Below, piece after piece: positions 16,308 through 25,502 of a stretch of DNA of 64,000 nucleotides. Position numbers and translations under genes: made by a program. The stretch is from Pedobacter sp. BMA (GTDB taxonomy: Bacteria > Bacteroidota > Bacteroidia > Sphingobacteriales > Sphingobacteriaceae): the NCBI RefSeq assembly GCF_001027745.1, contig NZ_LECU01000006.1:744001-808000 (forward strand). Direction: 5' to 3'. Position 1 is the first letter of the stretch, and every line of letters begins with the position of its first letter. The notes under the pieces are model-generated. The model had not been told where the DNA came from and ran no database searches. It saw nothing but the letters and a program-made list of their open reading frames with translations.

Positions 16308-17987
16308 TTATTTTACACCTAGTACATCCACCCCTTGTTCGAATACCACATCAACCGGGATATTCTTTTTAGTCAGGCGGTCTAAATCCTGCTGAAGGGT
16401 AGAGGATATCACTGCTTTTTCTTTTTGCGCCTTTTCAACAGCAACTTTGTCGCCATTGCCTTGAAGGGTTATAATGAAAGCACTTAAGTCATTCATGGCA
16501 GCTGCAAATTTTTCAAAATTTACTTTGTACGTGCCTTTGGCAGTACGCTCGAAAGCACCCTTCTCCTGGAAGTAGTTAAAACACTGCATATTGGCTTTGC
16601 CATGTGCTTCAGAAACACCAAAACGAACAGAACGTAAAATACCCGCCATGAAAGTAGTGTAGTAATCTTTTATGTCACCCTGGAGTTCGCCTTTTTTAAG
16701 TAGCCCGGTGACCATATACAGGCCCAGGATATCGGCCTTGCCTTCCTCAAGCCAGCTGTATTGCTCCTTTAGTGCTTCGCGGACAAAGCCCTTACCGGTG
16801 ATGGTTTTTTTAATGCCTAAACCATGGGCAACTTCATGGAACATCACGTTGGCAAAGAAAGCATCAAATTTGATGTATTGCTGCTGTTCGGCGTCAATTA
16901 GCTCTTTCGAAATCGGAACAAGGATTTTATCAAACTTAGCCTGCATAGCATTTTTTAGCTGGGACCTGCGGGTTCCCTTTTCCTGCTGAATTTTTTCGTC
17001 GTTAGGCAGGTTTACAGCGATTGTTTTTGATCCGGCGTTACAATCTCCGGCATAATATACCACATCATAGGCATTCAGTTCCGAATCTGTCCCCGGAGTT
17101 TCTGTTTTATACTTTGTTGCAACAGGCAGGTTTTTTTGTAGTTCGGGAAGAAGCTTGACATATTTTGCCAGGCGTTTGCTCCATTCCTTATCTTTAATTA
17201 AAACATAGGCTTCATAACTGGTCCGGGCATTAAAAAGTTTGTCTTCGTAATTTTCAATCGGGCCAATAATGATATCAAGTCCGTTAGACTTCATGTCGAG
17301 CCAGGCATAATCGCTGGCCGTAAAATTATCCGTAACCAGTGCATCCGCCCGCAGGTTTAAATATTTCTTCAATCCGGCATCTTCGGCAATCAGGGCAGCC
17401 TGTTTTAACAATGAGCTTGCTTTCTGCAATTCAGAAGCAAAGAGTACATGATAAGGTACAGTAATTAGTTTTCCTGTGCTATCCTTCTGAATTACTGAAT
17501 AAGCGCCAAACTTGTCGGCCATATCCGACTTCTCAATTTCAGCCTTGGTGATACCATAAGGATAGAATGAGGCCCCTTCGGGTTTAGTACCTATACCAGA
17601 TACGAAAGGTTTATCATTGTTCAACCTGTCCCAGGGGCCATAGTTGATATTGACAAAATCACGGGTTTTTTCATCTTTAATCGTTGCCAGCAAACTGTCG
17701 CGCTGCGGATAAGCCTGCTTCCAGTAGAGCTCATCCATAATTTCTGCAGCCTGAATGAGAAGGGGTAGTATTTTACGGTCGTTAACGCTCAATTGGTTAA
17801 GATTGGTGGTTAGCTTTACCCGTTCATAGATGGGTAGACGCTGTGCAACATAATCTGTGAGGCTATCTTTTTGAACTATTGCTCCATCGGTGGTATCTGA
17901 TTTACCATTGTTTGAGCAAGCAGATAATAGCCCGGTAGTAAAGGCTACTGCTGAAATTAATATTGTTGACTTGTATAATTTATTCAT
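16308..17987 (-). CDS. M49-type zinc peptidase lipoprotein with an HEXXH motif
   Basis: The 559-residue protein has a lipoprotein signal ending in LLSAC (Cys 24). It resembles the peptidase M49 (dipeptidyl peptidase III) family. The zinc site reads HEVAHG at about residue 384, and the second motif reads EEGKAD at about 414. Classical DPP III has HEXXGH and EECRAD; the shorter HEXXH form with EExKAD occurs in the M49-like domain of plant NUDX3-type proteins and related bacterial proteins. It is probably anchored facing the periplasm. It is monocistronic with its own terminator and a 7-of-8 -7 box (TAATTTAG on the reverse strand) before the start. Peptidase activity is probable but unproven. 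Confidence 0.8.
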   Translation of the reverse strand: MNKLYKSTILISAVAFTTGLLSACSNNGKSDTTDGAIVQKDSLTDYVAQRLPIYERVKLTTNLNQLSVNDRKILPLLIQAAEIMDELYWKQAYPQRDSLLATIKDEKTRDFVNINYGPWDRLNNDKPFVSGIGTKPEGASFYPYGITKAEIEKSDMADKFGAYSVIQKDSTGKLITVPYHVLFASELQKASSLLKQAALIAEDAGLKKYLNLRADALVTDNFTASDYAWLDMKSNGLDIIIGPIENYEDKLFNARTSYEAYVLIKDKEWSKRLAKYVKLLPELQKNLPVATKYKTETPGTDSELNAYDVVYYAGDCNAGSKTIAVNLPNDEKIQQEKGTRRSQLKNAMQAKFDKILVPISKELIDAEQQQYIKFDAFFANVMFHEVAHGLGIKKTITGKGFVREALKEQYSWLEEGKADILGLYMVTGLLKKGELQGDIKDYYTTFMAGILRSVRFGVSEAHGKANMQCFNYFQEKGAFERTAKGTYKVNFEKFAAAMNDLSAFIITLQGNGDKVAVEKAQKEKAVISSTLQQDLDRLTKKNIPVDVVFEQGVDVLGVK

Positions 17988-18065
17988 AGTTAACGGATAA
18001 TGGCGCTAAATTACTAAAAAATGAAAGGTTTGTATAAAGTTTGATGTATTGGGCTGAGTTTAACA

Positions 18066-18073
18066 TAACTTTG
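18066..18073 (+). promoter_or_regulatory. -7 box TAACTTTG for the amidase gene
   Basis: A perfect TAnnTTTG, with TTTG at 18040-18043 as a possible -33 element 22 bases upstream. The predicted start near 18080 lies after the upstream in-frame codons and supports ATG 18101 as the real start. Confidence 0.6.
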
Positions 18074-18100
18074 CAAATAAGCAAATCAATTACACAGCAC

Positions 18101-18937
18101 ATGTTATCTTTCCACTCTACTAAGTATTCATCAATTTTCTTTCTGGCTCTGGTGACTTTTATATCGGCTTGCAGCACCAAAAAATATGCCGTTACAGAGA
18201 AAATCTATAAAAACAAAGCAAAAGATTTCTCTGAAATCATTAGCAGTACGCCTCCCAAAGGTCAGCTTTATGACTCATTAAATGCCGCAAATCAGGAATG
18301 GATCGGTTCTGTAAATTTCGGGATACGCAAACCAAATTTTGTTGTCATCCACCATACTGCCCAGAATAGTTTAACCCAAACCGTTAAAACTTTTTTCTCT
18401 ACAACCGCAGGAACAAGTGCACACTATGTCATCAGTCGAGATGGCAAAGTGGTACATATGGTCAATGATTATTTGAGGGCCAATCACGCAGGTGTGAGTA
18501 AATGGGGAAAGGATACTGATCTGAACTCTTCCTCAATCGGGATTGAGCTGGATAATAACGGCACAACTGATGTGTGGCCTGAAGCACAGATTAACAGTTT
18601 GATTAAGTTGCTGGCAACATTAAAGAAGACATACAACATCCCCGTGGCTAACTTTATCGGTCATGCCGATATTGCCCCAAAAAGAAAAAACGACCCCAGG
18701 AACTTCCCCTGGAAAAAACTGGCCGATGCCGGTTTTGGTTATTGGTATGATAACATCCTGAAAAATCCACCGGTTGACTTTAATAGCGAAATGGCGCTGA
18801 AGTATATAGGTTATGATACCAGCAATCTTCCGGCAGCCATTACTGCCTTTAAGATTCATTTTATACAAAGTGACATCACCCCGAAGTTAACTCCGGTTGA
18901 TATTTTGGTTTTATATAATGTTTATACAAAATATTAA
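18101..18937 (+). CDS. N-acetylmuramoyl-L-alanine amidase, lipoprotein
   Basis: The start at ATG 18101 gives a perfect lipoprotein signal (FISAC, Cys 24) and follows a strong promoter; the longer frame from 18041 would start before the transcript. The 278-residue product has an amidase_2 domain: FVVIHHTAQNS (zinc histidine), HYVISRDGKVVHMV, SIGIELDNNG, and FIGHADIAPKRKNDPRNFPW with the remaining zinc ligands. AmiD-like enzymes cleave the bond between MurNAc and the peptide stem, usually in peptidoglycan recycling at the outer membrane. Divergent from the M49 gene. Confidence 0.92.
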   Translation: MLSFHSTKYSSIFFLALVTFISACSTKKYAVTEKIYKNKAKDFSEIISSTPPKGQLYDSLNAANQEWIGSVNFGIRKPNFVVIHHTAQNSLTQTVKTFFSTTAGTSAHYVISRDGKVVHMVNDYLRANHAGVSKWGKDTDLNSSSIGIELDNNGTTDVWPEAQINSLIKLLATLKKTYNIPVANFIGHADIAPKRKNDPRNFPWKKLADAGFGYWYDNILKNPPVDFNSEMALKYIGYDTSNLPAAITAFKIHFIQSDITPKLTPVDILVLYNVYTKY

Positions 18938-18996
18938 CCAAGAATATACTTTGCAATTTTTGCTTCGGTGACCATCTCAGCATAAACAGGGCATAA

Positions 18997-19032
18997 AAAG
19001 GCCCGGATGAATCTGTGTTCATCCGGGCCTTT
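18997..19032. terminator. Bidirectional Rho-independent terminator
   Basis: A 15-base perfect stem (AAAGGCCCGGATGAA and its complement) with loop TCTGTG lies between the convergent amidase and glnS genes. Confidence 0.88.
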
Positions 19033-19054
19033 CTGTTTTTAAAGATGTTAAGCC

Positions 19055-20710
19055 CTAGTTAGGCTTTTTAAAGGTATCCTTTAAGGTTACTGTTCTGTTG
19101 AACACTAAATTTTCTGAGGTTGAATCTTTGTCAAGACAGAAATAACCTTTTCTGATGAACTGGTAGCGGCCATTTAAATCAGCTTCGGCTAAAGCCGGCT
19201 CGATGTAGGCATTTGGCAATACCGTTAAACTTTCCGGGTTTAAATAATCTTTAAAATCCCCTTCTTCCGCATCAGGTGTTTCAGATGTAAATAAACGGTC
19301 GTACAGACGGATTTCGGCAGTTTTTGCATGTGGTGCACTCACCCAGTGGATGGTGCCTTTTACATTGATGCCACTGGTGTCGCTACCGCTTTTCGATTCA
19401 GGAATATAGGTACAGCGGATTTCGGTTACGTTGCCATTTTCATCTTTCACGAAATCCTCGCATTTTACTATGTAGGCAAACTTTAAACGAACCATTGCAC
19501 CCGGTGCCAAACGGAACCATTTTTTTGCCGGAACTTCCATGAAGTCTTCGCGCTCGATATAAAGCTCATTACTGAAAGGGATAACACGGGTACCCCCACC
19601 ATCTTCCGCTTCAGGGTTATTTTCGCCGATTAAATCTTCTGTTCCTTTGTCGTAATTGGTAATGACCAGTTTAATCGGATCTAACACCGCCATTACGCGA
19701 TTAGCTGTTTTATTTAAATCTTCGCGAATACAGAATTCCAGTAAGCTCAGCTCAATCAGGTTTTCACGTTTGGCAATACCAATGCGTTCACAAAATTCAC
19801 GTACACTTTTTGGTGTAAAACCTCTGCGGCGCAAGCCGGAGATGGTAGGCATGCGCGGATCATCCCACCCGCTTACCAGATTCTCGTTAACCAACTGAAG
19901 GAGCTTACGCTTGCTCATTACAGTAGAGGTTAGGTTCAGGCGGGCAAATTCATATTGTTTTGAGGGAAAAATCTCCAACTTTTCAATAAACCAATCGTAC
20001 AGCTCGCGGTGCGATACATACTCTAATGTACAAATGGAGTGGGTGATGTTCTCAATACTATCACTTTGACCATGTGCAAAATCGTACATGGGGTAAATGC
20101 ACCATTTGTTGCCGGTACGGTGATGCTCAGCATGTTTAATGCGATAAATAATCGGATCACGCATAAGCATATTCGGACTGGCCATATCGATTTTTGCCCT
20201 TAGGATATAGGCACCATCGGGAAAATCACCATTTTTCATTTTAGTGAAAATGTCCAGATTTTCTGCTACACTGCGGTTGCGGTGCGGACTATCTTTACCA
20301 GGTTCTGTTGGCGTACCCTTTAATGCTGCAATCTCATCTGCTGAGCTTTCATCCGCATAGGCTAATCCTTTTTCGATGAGGGTTACTGCAAATGCATATA
20401 ACTGATCAAAATAATCTGAAGCATATAATTCGTTTTTCCAGTTGAAACCAAGCCATTTGATATCTTCCTGCTGGCTGTTTACATATTCGGTTTTCTCCGT
20501 AACCGGATTGGTATCGTCAAAACGGAGGTTGGTGTAACCGCCATATTTTTGTGTTAGTCCGAAGTTTAAGCATATTGCTTTCGCGTGGCCAATGTGTAAA
20601 TAACCGTTAGGTTCAGGCGGGAAACGCGTGACCAAGGTTTTATACTTACCACTATTTAAGTCGTTCTCAACAATTTCTTCAATAAAGTTCAATGACTTTT
20701 CTTCACTCAT
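19055..20710 (-). CDS. glnS: Glutamine-tRNA ligase
   Basis: The 551-residue class I synthetase matches the usual GlnRS length (about 554). The HIGH motif is at residues 39-42 in PEPNGYLHIGHAKA, and the KMSKS loop appears as VMSKRKL. RFDDTNPVTE, DFAHGQSDSIEN and ISGLRRRGFTP are also characteristic of GlnRS rather than GluRS. It charges tRNA-Gln in the cytoplasm. A perfect -7 box on the reverse strand (20733-20740) precedes the start. Confidence 0.96.
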   Translation of the reverse strand: MSEEKSLNFIEEIVENDLNSGKYKTLVTRFPPEPNGYLHIGHAKAICLNFGLTQKYGGYTNLRFDDTNPVTEKTEYVNSQQEDIKWLGFNWKNELYASDYFDQLYAFAVTLIEKGLAYADESSADEIAALKGTPTEPGKDSPHRNRSVAENLDIFTKMKNGDFPDGAYILRAKIDMASPNMLMRDPIIYRIKHAEHHRTGNKWCIYPMYDFAHGQSDSIENITHSICTLEYVSHRELYDWFIEKLEIFPSKQYEFARLNLTSTVMSKRKLLQLVNENLVSGWDDPRMPTISGLRRRGFTPKSVREFCERIGIAKRENLIELSLLEFCIREDLNKTANRVMAVLDPIKLVITNYDKGTEDLIGENNPEAEDGGGTRVIPFSNELYIEREDFMEVPAKKWFRLAPGAMVRLKFAYIVKCEDFVKDENGNVTEIRCTYIPESKSGSDTSGINVKGTIHWVSAPHAKTAEIRLYDRLFTSETPDAEEGDFKDYLNPESLTVLPNAYIEPALAEADLNGRYQFIRKGYFCLDKDSTSENLVFNRTVTLKDTFKKPN

Positions 20711-20732
20711 AAAAACCTGTAAATTAGGAATG

Positions 20733-20740
20733 CAAATGTA
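20733..20740 (-). promoter_or_regulatory. -7 box TACATTTG for glnS
   Basis: A perfect TAnnTTTG on the reverse strand, with a predicted leader of about 18 bases before the start at 20710. Confidence 0.55.
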
Positions 20741-20822
20741 AAAAGATTAGTGCAATTCTGGTTGTTTTAGTTAATGATTAATTTAAACCTCAAAATGAAT
20801 ACATTTACATAACTAAATAGGA

Positions 20823-21245
20823 ATGATGAGCAAAGCATTAAACCGGCCAATACGTGTTTTAGTAGCTAAAGTTGGGCTCGATGGCCACGACAGAGGTGCT
20901 AAGGTGATTGCTACCTCTCTCCGGGATGCTGGTATGGAGGTAATTTATACGGGATTACGCCAAACCCCTGAAATGGTGGTAAATACCGCCTTGCAGGAAG
21001 ACGTGGACGCCATTGGAATTTCAATTCTTTCAGGTGCACATATGACTGTTTTTCCAAAAATTATACAGTTTATGAAAGAAAAACAGCTTGATGATGTGTT
21101 ATTAACCGGCGGGGGAATCATACCGGAAGCAGACAGGGAAAAATTAGCCAGTATTGGCGTTGGGGAGTTATTTCCTCCGGGAACTACCATGGCAAGCATA
21201 GTGGAATATATTCAAAACTGGGTTACAGAAAATAGAAATTTTTAG
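20823..21245 (+). CDS. Stand-alone cobalamin-binding subunit of an acyl-CoA mutase
   Basis: The 140-residue protein is one B12-binding domain of the methylmalonyl-CoA mutase type. The base-off cobalamin motif DxHxxG appears as DGHDRG at residues 20-25; SILSGAH and LLTGGGIIP form the rest of the pocket, and it ends at the usual FPPGTT...IQNW. The size matches separate small subunits of isobutyryl- or hydroxyisobutyryl-CoA mutases. The large catalytic subunit is not in the window. Two ATG codons stand in tandem (20823, 20826), and either may be used. The crotonase gene begins 3 bases after the stop, so the two are cotranscribed. Confidence 0.9.
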   Translation: MMSKALNRPIRVLVAKVGLDGHDRGAKVIATSLRDAGMEVIYTGLRQTPEMVVNTALQEDVDAIGISILSGAHMTVFPKIIQFMKEKQLDDVLLTGGGIIPEADREKLASIGVGELFPPGTTMASIVEYIQNWVTENRNF

Positions 21246-21248
21246 ATC

Positions 21249-22028
21249 ATGACGTATCAGAATTTAATAACAGAAGTAAAAGAAAACATTCTTTATATCA
21301 CTATAAACAGAGAAAAGGCATTAAATGCATTGAATAAAGAAACGCTAAAGGAGCTTGCCCACGTAATTCAGTTTGCCGGAGATACGGCAGAAGTGAGGGG
21401 GGTAATTTTAACTGGTTCCGGGGAGAAAGCATTCGTTGCGGGTGCCGATATTAAAGAGTTTTCAGACTACGATGCTTCGCAGGGCGAACAGTTGGCGAGA
21501 GATGGACAAGCTACTGTTTTTAATGCAATAGAGAATTCTCCGAAACCTTTTATCGCAGCGATCAATGGGTTTGCCTTAGGTGGTGGCCTGGAGCTGGCTA
21601 TGGCCTGCCATATTCGGATTGCTTCCGATCAGGCAAAATTAGGACTGCCCGAAGTAACCCTTGGTTTAATTCCCGGTTACGGTGGAACCCAGCGTTTGAC
21701 CCAACTGGTAGGAAAGGGAAAAGCAATTGAAATGATTATCACTGCGGGTATGATACCCGCTACAGATGCAGAAAAGATTGGTCTGGTGAATTACGTTGTG
21801 CCTCAGGCCGACCTCATCAGCAAGGCTGAGGAAATACTTAACTTAGTAAAACTGCGGGCGCCATTAGCGGTAGCGGGAGCGATCAGGGCAGTAGTAGCTT
21901 CTTTGGATGGGCAGAATGGTTATAACGTTGAGATTGAGTCGTTTGGAAAATGTTTTGATACTGCTGATTTTAAGGAAGGTACTTCAGCCTTTGTGGAGAA
22001 AAGGAAACCTGTCTTCTCAGGAAAGTAG
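21249..22028 (+). CDS. Enoyl-CoA hydratase/isomerase family protein (crotonase)
   Basis: The 259-residue protein carries the complete crotonase signature. The oxyanion-hole loop is in AFVAGADIKEF. The first catalytic glutamate lies in FALGGGLELAMACHIRIAS and the second in LPEVTLGLIPGYGGTQRL. Both glutamates are present, so true 2-enoyl-CoA hydration (for example crotonyl-CoA) is likely. It is cotranscribed with the B12-binding mutase subunit, suggesting a shared role in short or branched acyl-CoA breakdown. The exact substrate cannot be assigned. Confidence 0.92.
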   Translation: MTYQNLITEVKENILYITINREKALNALNKETLKELAHVIQFAGDTAEVRGVILTGSGEKAFVAGADIKEFSDYDASQGEQLARDGQATVFNAIENSPKPFIAAINGFALGGGLELAMACHIRIASDQAKLGLPEVTLGLIPGYGGTQRLTQLVGKGKAIEMIITAGMIPATDAEKIGLVNYVVPQADLISKAEEILNLVKLRAPLAVAGAIRAVVASLDGQNGYNVEIESFGKCFDTADFKEGTSAFVEKRKPVFSGK

Positions 22029-22191
22029 TATGTGTGTATGATTAATTTGATTAAATTGAGAATAAAGTGTGGAAAATAATTCCCATTCTCGTTTTTTTTC
22101 GTTAAATATGTGTCGTCGATTAAAATAAAAATCCCTATCCAAAACAGTACGGTTGGATTGTTTTTATTAAAATAAATGACAGTTTAACCGG

Positions 22192-23607
22192 ATGAAAAAG
22201 AAAATACTCATAATAGATGATGAAGTAAATATTGGATTATTGTTATCCAAGTTTTTAGGCAGGAACGGTTTCGACGTTTCAACGGTCATTACAGGAGGAG
22301 CTGCGTTAGATATACTTGAAAGGGAATCGTTTGATCTGGTGCTATGCGACTACCGGCTGGATGATACGGATGGCAGGGAAATCTTGATTAAAATAAAGGA
22401 TAACTATCCGTTAACAGGTGTAATCATTATTACTGGCTATTCGGATATTAAGCTTGCTGTTGAGCTGATTAAGCTGGGTGCCTACGATTACATTACCAAG
22501 CCCTTATATCCGGATGAGATCTTAAATACCATCAATAAGGCCCTTGAAACACAGCGCGCGCTGAATGCGGATCAGGCACCGTCAAAGAAAAAGAACAACG
22601 CTGATTCAGGGGCTGATTATATAAACTATACAGAATATATAGATGGCACCAGCGAAGCATCAGCCTCTTTGCTGAAGCAAATCCAATTGATTGCCCCAAC
22701 ATCATATAGCATTATTTTAACCGGTAAAAGTGGAACGGGAAAAGAATGTGTAGCGAAGACCATTCATATGAATAGTTTGAGGCGGGATAAGCCTTTTGTC
22801 GCGATGGATTGTGGCTCCCTCACAAAAGAGCTTGCCGGCAGTGAGTTTTTTGGCCACGAGAAGGGTTCCTTCACGGGCGCATTATACACAAAAATCGGCC
22901 ATTTCGAACAGGCAAATGGGGGTACGTTGTTTCTGGATGAGATTGGTAACTTATCCTATGAAATACAGGCGAGTTTACTGAGAACTGTGCAGGAAAGAAA
23001 ATTGAAGCGTATTGGAAGTACAAAGGAAATCGATCTTGACGTGCGGATCATTGTTGCGACGAATGAAAACCTGGTTAATAATATTGGAAAGGGTACATTC
23101 CGGGAAGATTTGTATCACCGTTTTAACGAGTTTTCCATCCATATCCCATCGTTGAAAAAGCGTGGAAATGATATCTTAATCTTTGCAAAAAAGTTTTTAG
23201 CTGTTGCCAATCAGGAACTAAATAAAGACATCAGAGGGTTTTCGGAGGGTGTTCAGGAATGTCTTTTAAACTATAGCTGGCCGGGGAATGTAAGGGAGCT
23301 TAAAAATGTGATCAGGCGAATTTCGCTTCTGACTGATGGCAGGGAGATTCAGGTAGACGTGCTGCCGCTCGAGTTGTCAAATGGAATAAAAAACTATAAC
23401 CACGATTACCATATTCCCCTGATTAAAACCCGAATCACTGATCATCCAAGAAATTTGAAAAATGCGAGTCAGGAGGCGGAGTATGATGCGATCCTAAGGG
23501 TTTTGAAAGAAGTTAGTTTTAATAAAACAAAAGCGGCCAAAATCTTGAATATTGATCGTAAAACACTCTATAACAAGATAAAGGCTATTCAGGCCGACAA
23601 CGAATAA
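22192..23607 (+). CDS. Sigma-54-dependent response regulator (NtrC family)
   Basis: The 471-residue regulator has a receiver domain (about 1-120) with phosphoacceptor Asp 53 in LCDYRL. A sigma-54 activator AAA+ domain carries Walker A GKSGTGKE (178-185) and Walker B GGTLFLDEIGNL. A Fis-type HTH sits at the C terminus (about 445-470). The sigma-54 contact loop reads GSFTGA (225-230) instead of the usual GAFTGA. No histidine kinase gene is adjacent, so it is an orphan regulator here. It is followed by a row of envelope protein genes it might control. The gap 22029-22191 is AT-rich without a clear promoter box. Confidence 0.93.
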   Translation: MKKKILIIDDEVNIGLLLSKFLGRNGFDVSTVITGGAALDILERESFDLVLCDYRLDDTDGREILIKIKDNYPLTGVIIITGYSDIKLAVELIKLGAYDYITKPLYPDEILNTINKALETQRALNADQAPSKKKNNADSGADYINYTEYIDGTSEASASLLKQIQLIAPTSYSIILTGKSGTGKECVAKTIHMNSLRRDKPFVAMDCGSLTKELAGSEFFGHEKGSFTGALYTKIGHFEQANGGTLFLDEIGNLSYEIQASLLRTVQERKLKRIGSTKEIDLDVRIIVATNENLVNNIGKGTFREDLYHRFNEFSIHIPSLKKRGNDILIFAKKFLAVANQELNKDIRGFSEGVQECLLNYSWPGNVRELKNVIRRISLLTDGREIQVDVLPLELSNGIKNYNHDYHIPLIKTRITDHPRNLKNASQEAEYDAILRVLKEVSFNKTKAAKILNIDRKTLYNKIKAIQADNE

Positions 23608-23675
23608 TAATTTCTTTTTCAACAAAACAATCTGTTCCGTTTTTACATTTAAGGAGTACCAATACATGCTAAATT

Positions 23676-24725
23676 ATGTCAGTATTCTCTTATAAACAGC
23701 GAAATAATATCAATCTCGTTATCATTATAGCGCTGGGTATATTAATTGCCTATTCATTACAGAGTATTTTCAGTGCAATTTTAAGTACACTTGTTCTTTA
23801 CACTATTATGCGCCCTGCCTATATACATATGGCTGAAATTAAAGGCTGGAACAAACGGGTGGTCGCCATTTCATTGATTGCTTTTAGCATTATTTTGATT
23901 GTTTTGCCATTTTATGCACTGAGTAGCATGGTGATCAGTAAAATATCTGAGTTAAGAAACAATGAAATTTTCTTCAAAAATCTGCTCGTGAAGCTGCAGC
24001 ACCTGATTCCGATTAAAATTAACCAGGATTTGATTCAGGAAGGAATGAACCGGTTGGGTAACTGGGCTACACAGCTTTTCCCCTCTTTGATTTCGAGTGC
24101 AGTAAATATTATTCTGAGTTTGCTCGTCATGTACTTTTTACTCTACTTTATGCTGATTGAGCGTAAAAAATTTGAACACTCTTTAATCAAATATGCCCCG
24201 TTGAGAGAACAGAATGCATTGAGGTTTGGTGATGAGATGAGAAATACAACCTACGCGAACGTACTTGGGCAAGGGCTAATCTGTTTGGTTCAGGGTTCGC
24301 TGGTAAGCTTATCTTTTTACGTTTTAGGATATAAAGATCCGGTGTTCTGGGGAGTAATTACCACTTTTATTTCCTTTGTGCCTGTGCTGGGACCTCCTGT
24401 AGTTTTCGTTCCTGCCGCAATTTTACAGATTGCCAACGGGAACAATTTTGCAGGATGGGCAATGCTGATATTCGGTTTTGTGGTGGTTATTAATATTGAT
24501 AATGTACTCCGATTTATTATAGCCAAAAAAGTTGGTAACATTCACCCGATTATTACAGTAATTGGCGTAATTATTGGTATTCCTTTATTTGGAATATTGG
24601 GGCTCGTTTTTGGTCCGTTACTACTATCTTATTTTATATTACTTGTTAAAATTTATGAGACGAGTACACTTGCCTCAGAAAGATTAGAAAGAATTAAAAC
24701 AAATAATGAGCTTGGTGAGTTATAA
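23676..24725 (+). CDS. AI-2E family transporter (PerM/UPF0118)
   Basis: The 349-residue integral membrane protein has about eight hydrophobic segments and the family pattern: an N-terminal pair at about 12-55, a central amphipathic region, then FVPVLGPPVVFVPAAILQI and VIGIPLFGILGLVFGPLLLSYF near the C terminus. Members export small molecules or ions and are not all linked to autoinducer-2. It starts 68 bases after the response regulator, after a near-consensus -7 box (TACATTTA, 23644-23651). Three small envelope genes follow. Confidence 0.9.
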   Translation: MSVFSYKQRNNINLVIIIALGILIAYSLQSIFSAILSTLVLYTIMRPAYIHMAEIKGWNKRVVAISLIAFSIILIVLPFYALSSMVISKISELRNNEIFFKNLLVKLQHLIPIKINQDLIQEGMNRLGNWATQLFPSLISSAVNIILSLLVMYFLLYFMLIERKKFEHSLIKYAPLREQNALRFGDEMRNTTYANVLGQGLICLVQGSLVSLSFYVLGYKDPVFWGVITTFISFVPVLGPPVVFVPAAILQIANGNNFAGWAMLIFGFVVVINIDNVLRFIIAKKVGNIHPIITVIGVIIGIPLFGILGLVFGPLLLSYFILLVKIYETSTLASERLERIKTNNELGEL

Positions 24726-24799
24726 ACATAGCTTAACAGTTAAATAATATAGTATTGTTATATTGTGCATACATTGTTTAACCCTTAAATACATAGATT

Positions 24800-25066
24800 A
24801 TGAATGATAATTCAAAAGTTGTAGTTGCTCTATTAGCAGGACTAGCTGCTGGTGCCGCTTTAGGCATTTTATTCGCACCGGATAAAGGTGATGAAACCCG
24901 TGATAAGTTAAGCCAGTCTTTAAAAGATCTGGGTGACTCTATCAAAGATAAAGCTGCTGATGAAATTAACAATTTAGCGAGTCTGAAAGATAAAGTAGTA
25001 GACTCGATTAAAACTAAATTGAGAAGTGTTGAAGAAGAATACAGCGATGACGTGGAACACGCCTAA
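24800..25066 (+). CDS. YtxH domain protein
   Basis: The 88-residue protein begins with a glycine-rich membrane segment, LLAGLAAGAALGILFAPDKG, the hallmark of YtxH/GvpP-type proteins, followed by a charged amphipathic helix. Related proteins are small stress-linked membrane proteins of unknown mechanism. It is the first of three small envelope genes on the same strand. Confidence 0.88.
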   Translation: MNDNSKVVVALLAGLAAGAALGILFAPDKGDETRDKLSQSLKDLGDSIKDKAADEINNLASLKDKVVDSIKTKLRSVEEEYSDDVEHA

Positions 25067-25082
25067 CACCATAAAATTATAG

Positions 25083-25103
25083 CTGGACAGTTTTGCTGTC
25101 CAG
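25083..25103 (+). terminator. Hairpin between the YtxH and holin-like genes
   Basis: CTGGACAG (25083-25090) pairs with CTGTCCAG (25096-25103) around TTTTG. Only a short AT-rich tail follows, so it may be partial termination or mRNA protection. Confidence 0.5.
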
Positions 25104-25121
25104 TTAAATTTCATCTAAACT

Positions 25122-25502
25122 ATGCAAGAAAACAAAGAAAAAAGTATCGAAGATATTGTTGAAGATGCCAAAGGCTACCTCGACGCCAGAGTAGAATATA
25201 CCAGGCTCTACCTCGTAGAAAAGGTATCGAAGATTTTTGCTGATTTGGTAACCAATACTACGGTAATTGTTTGCTTTATTCTGGCTTTCTTACTGGGCTC
25301 CGTGACCCTGGCGCTTTACCTGGGTGAATTACTTGGTAGTTATGCCGGAGGCTTCGGATGTGTATCCTTATTTTATATTTTGATTGCAGTGATTGTATAT
25401 CTGACCAAAGATAAATACATCGAAAAAGCCATTATCAACGTGGCGATAAGAAAATATTTTGACAAACTTGCTGATAAGGAGGAGGAAGATGAGAAGTTAT
25501 AA
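25122..25502 (+). CDS. Phage-holin-like (DUF1469-type) membrane protein
   Basis: The 126-residue protein has an N-terminal amphipathic helix and two membrane segments (about 42-65 and 73-95), then a charged tail. This is the layout of the phage_holin_3_6 family (putative holin-X), which in bacteria usually sits beside YtxH and is not a real phage lysis gene. It overlaps the next gene by 14 bases. No phage genes are nearby. Confidence 0.75.
   Translation: MQENKEKSIEDIVEDAKGYLDARVEYTRLYLVEKVSKIFADLVTNTTVIVCFILAFLLGSVTLALYLGELLGSYAGGFGCVSLFYILIAVIVYLTKDKYIEKAIINVAIRKYFDKLADKEEEDEKL

Noticed and set aside
25122..25502. Holin-like gene as a sign of a prophage
   Set aside because: No other phage genes are near; this family commonly accompanies YtxH in bacterial chromosomes.
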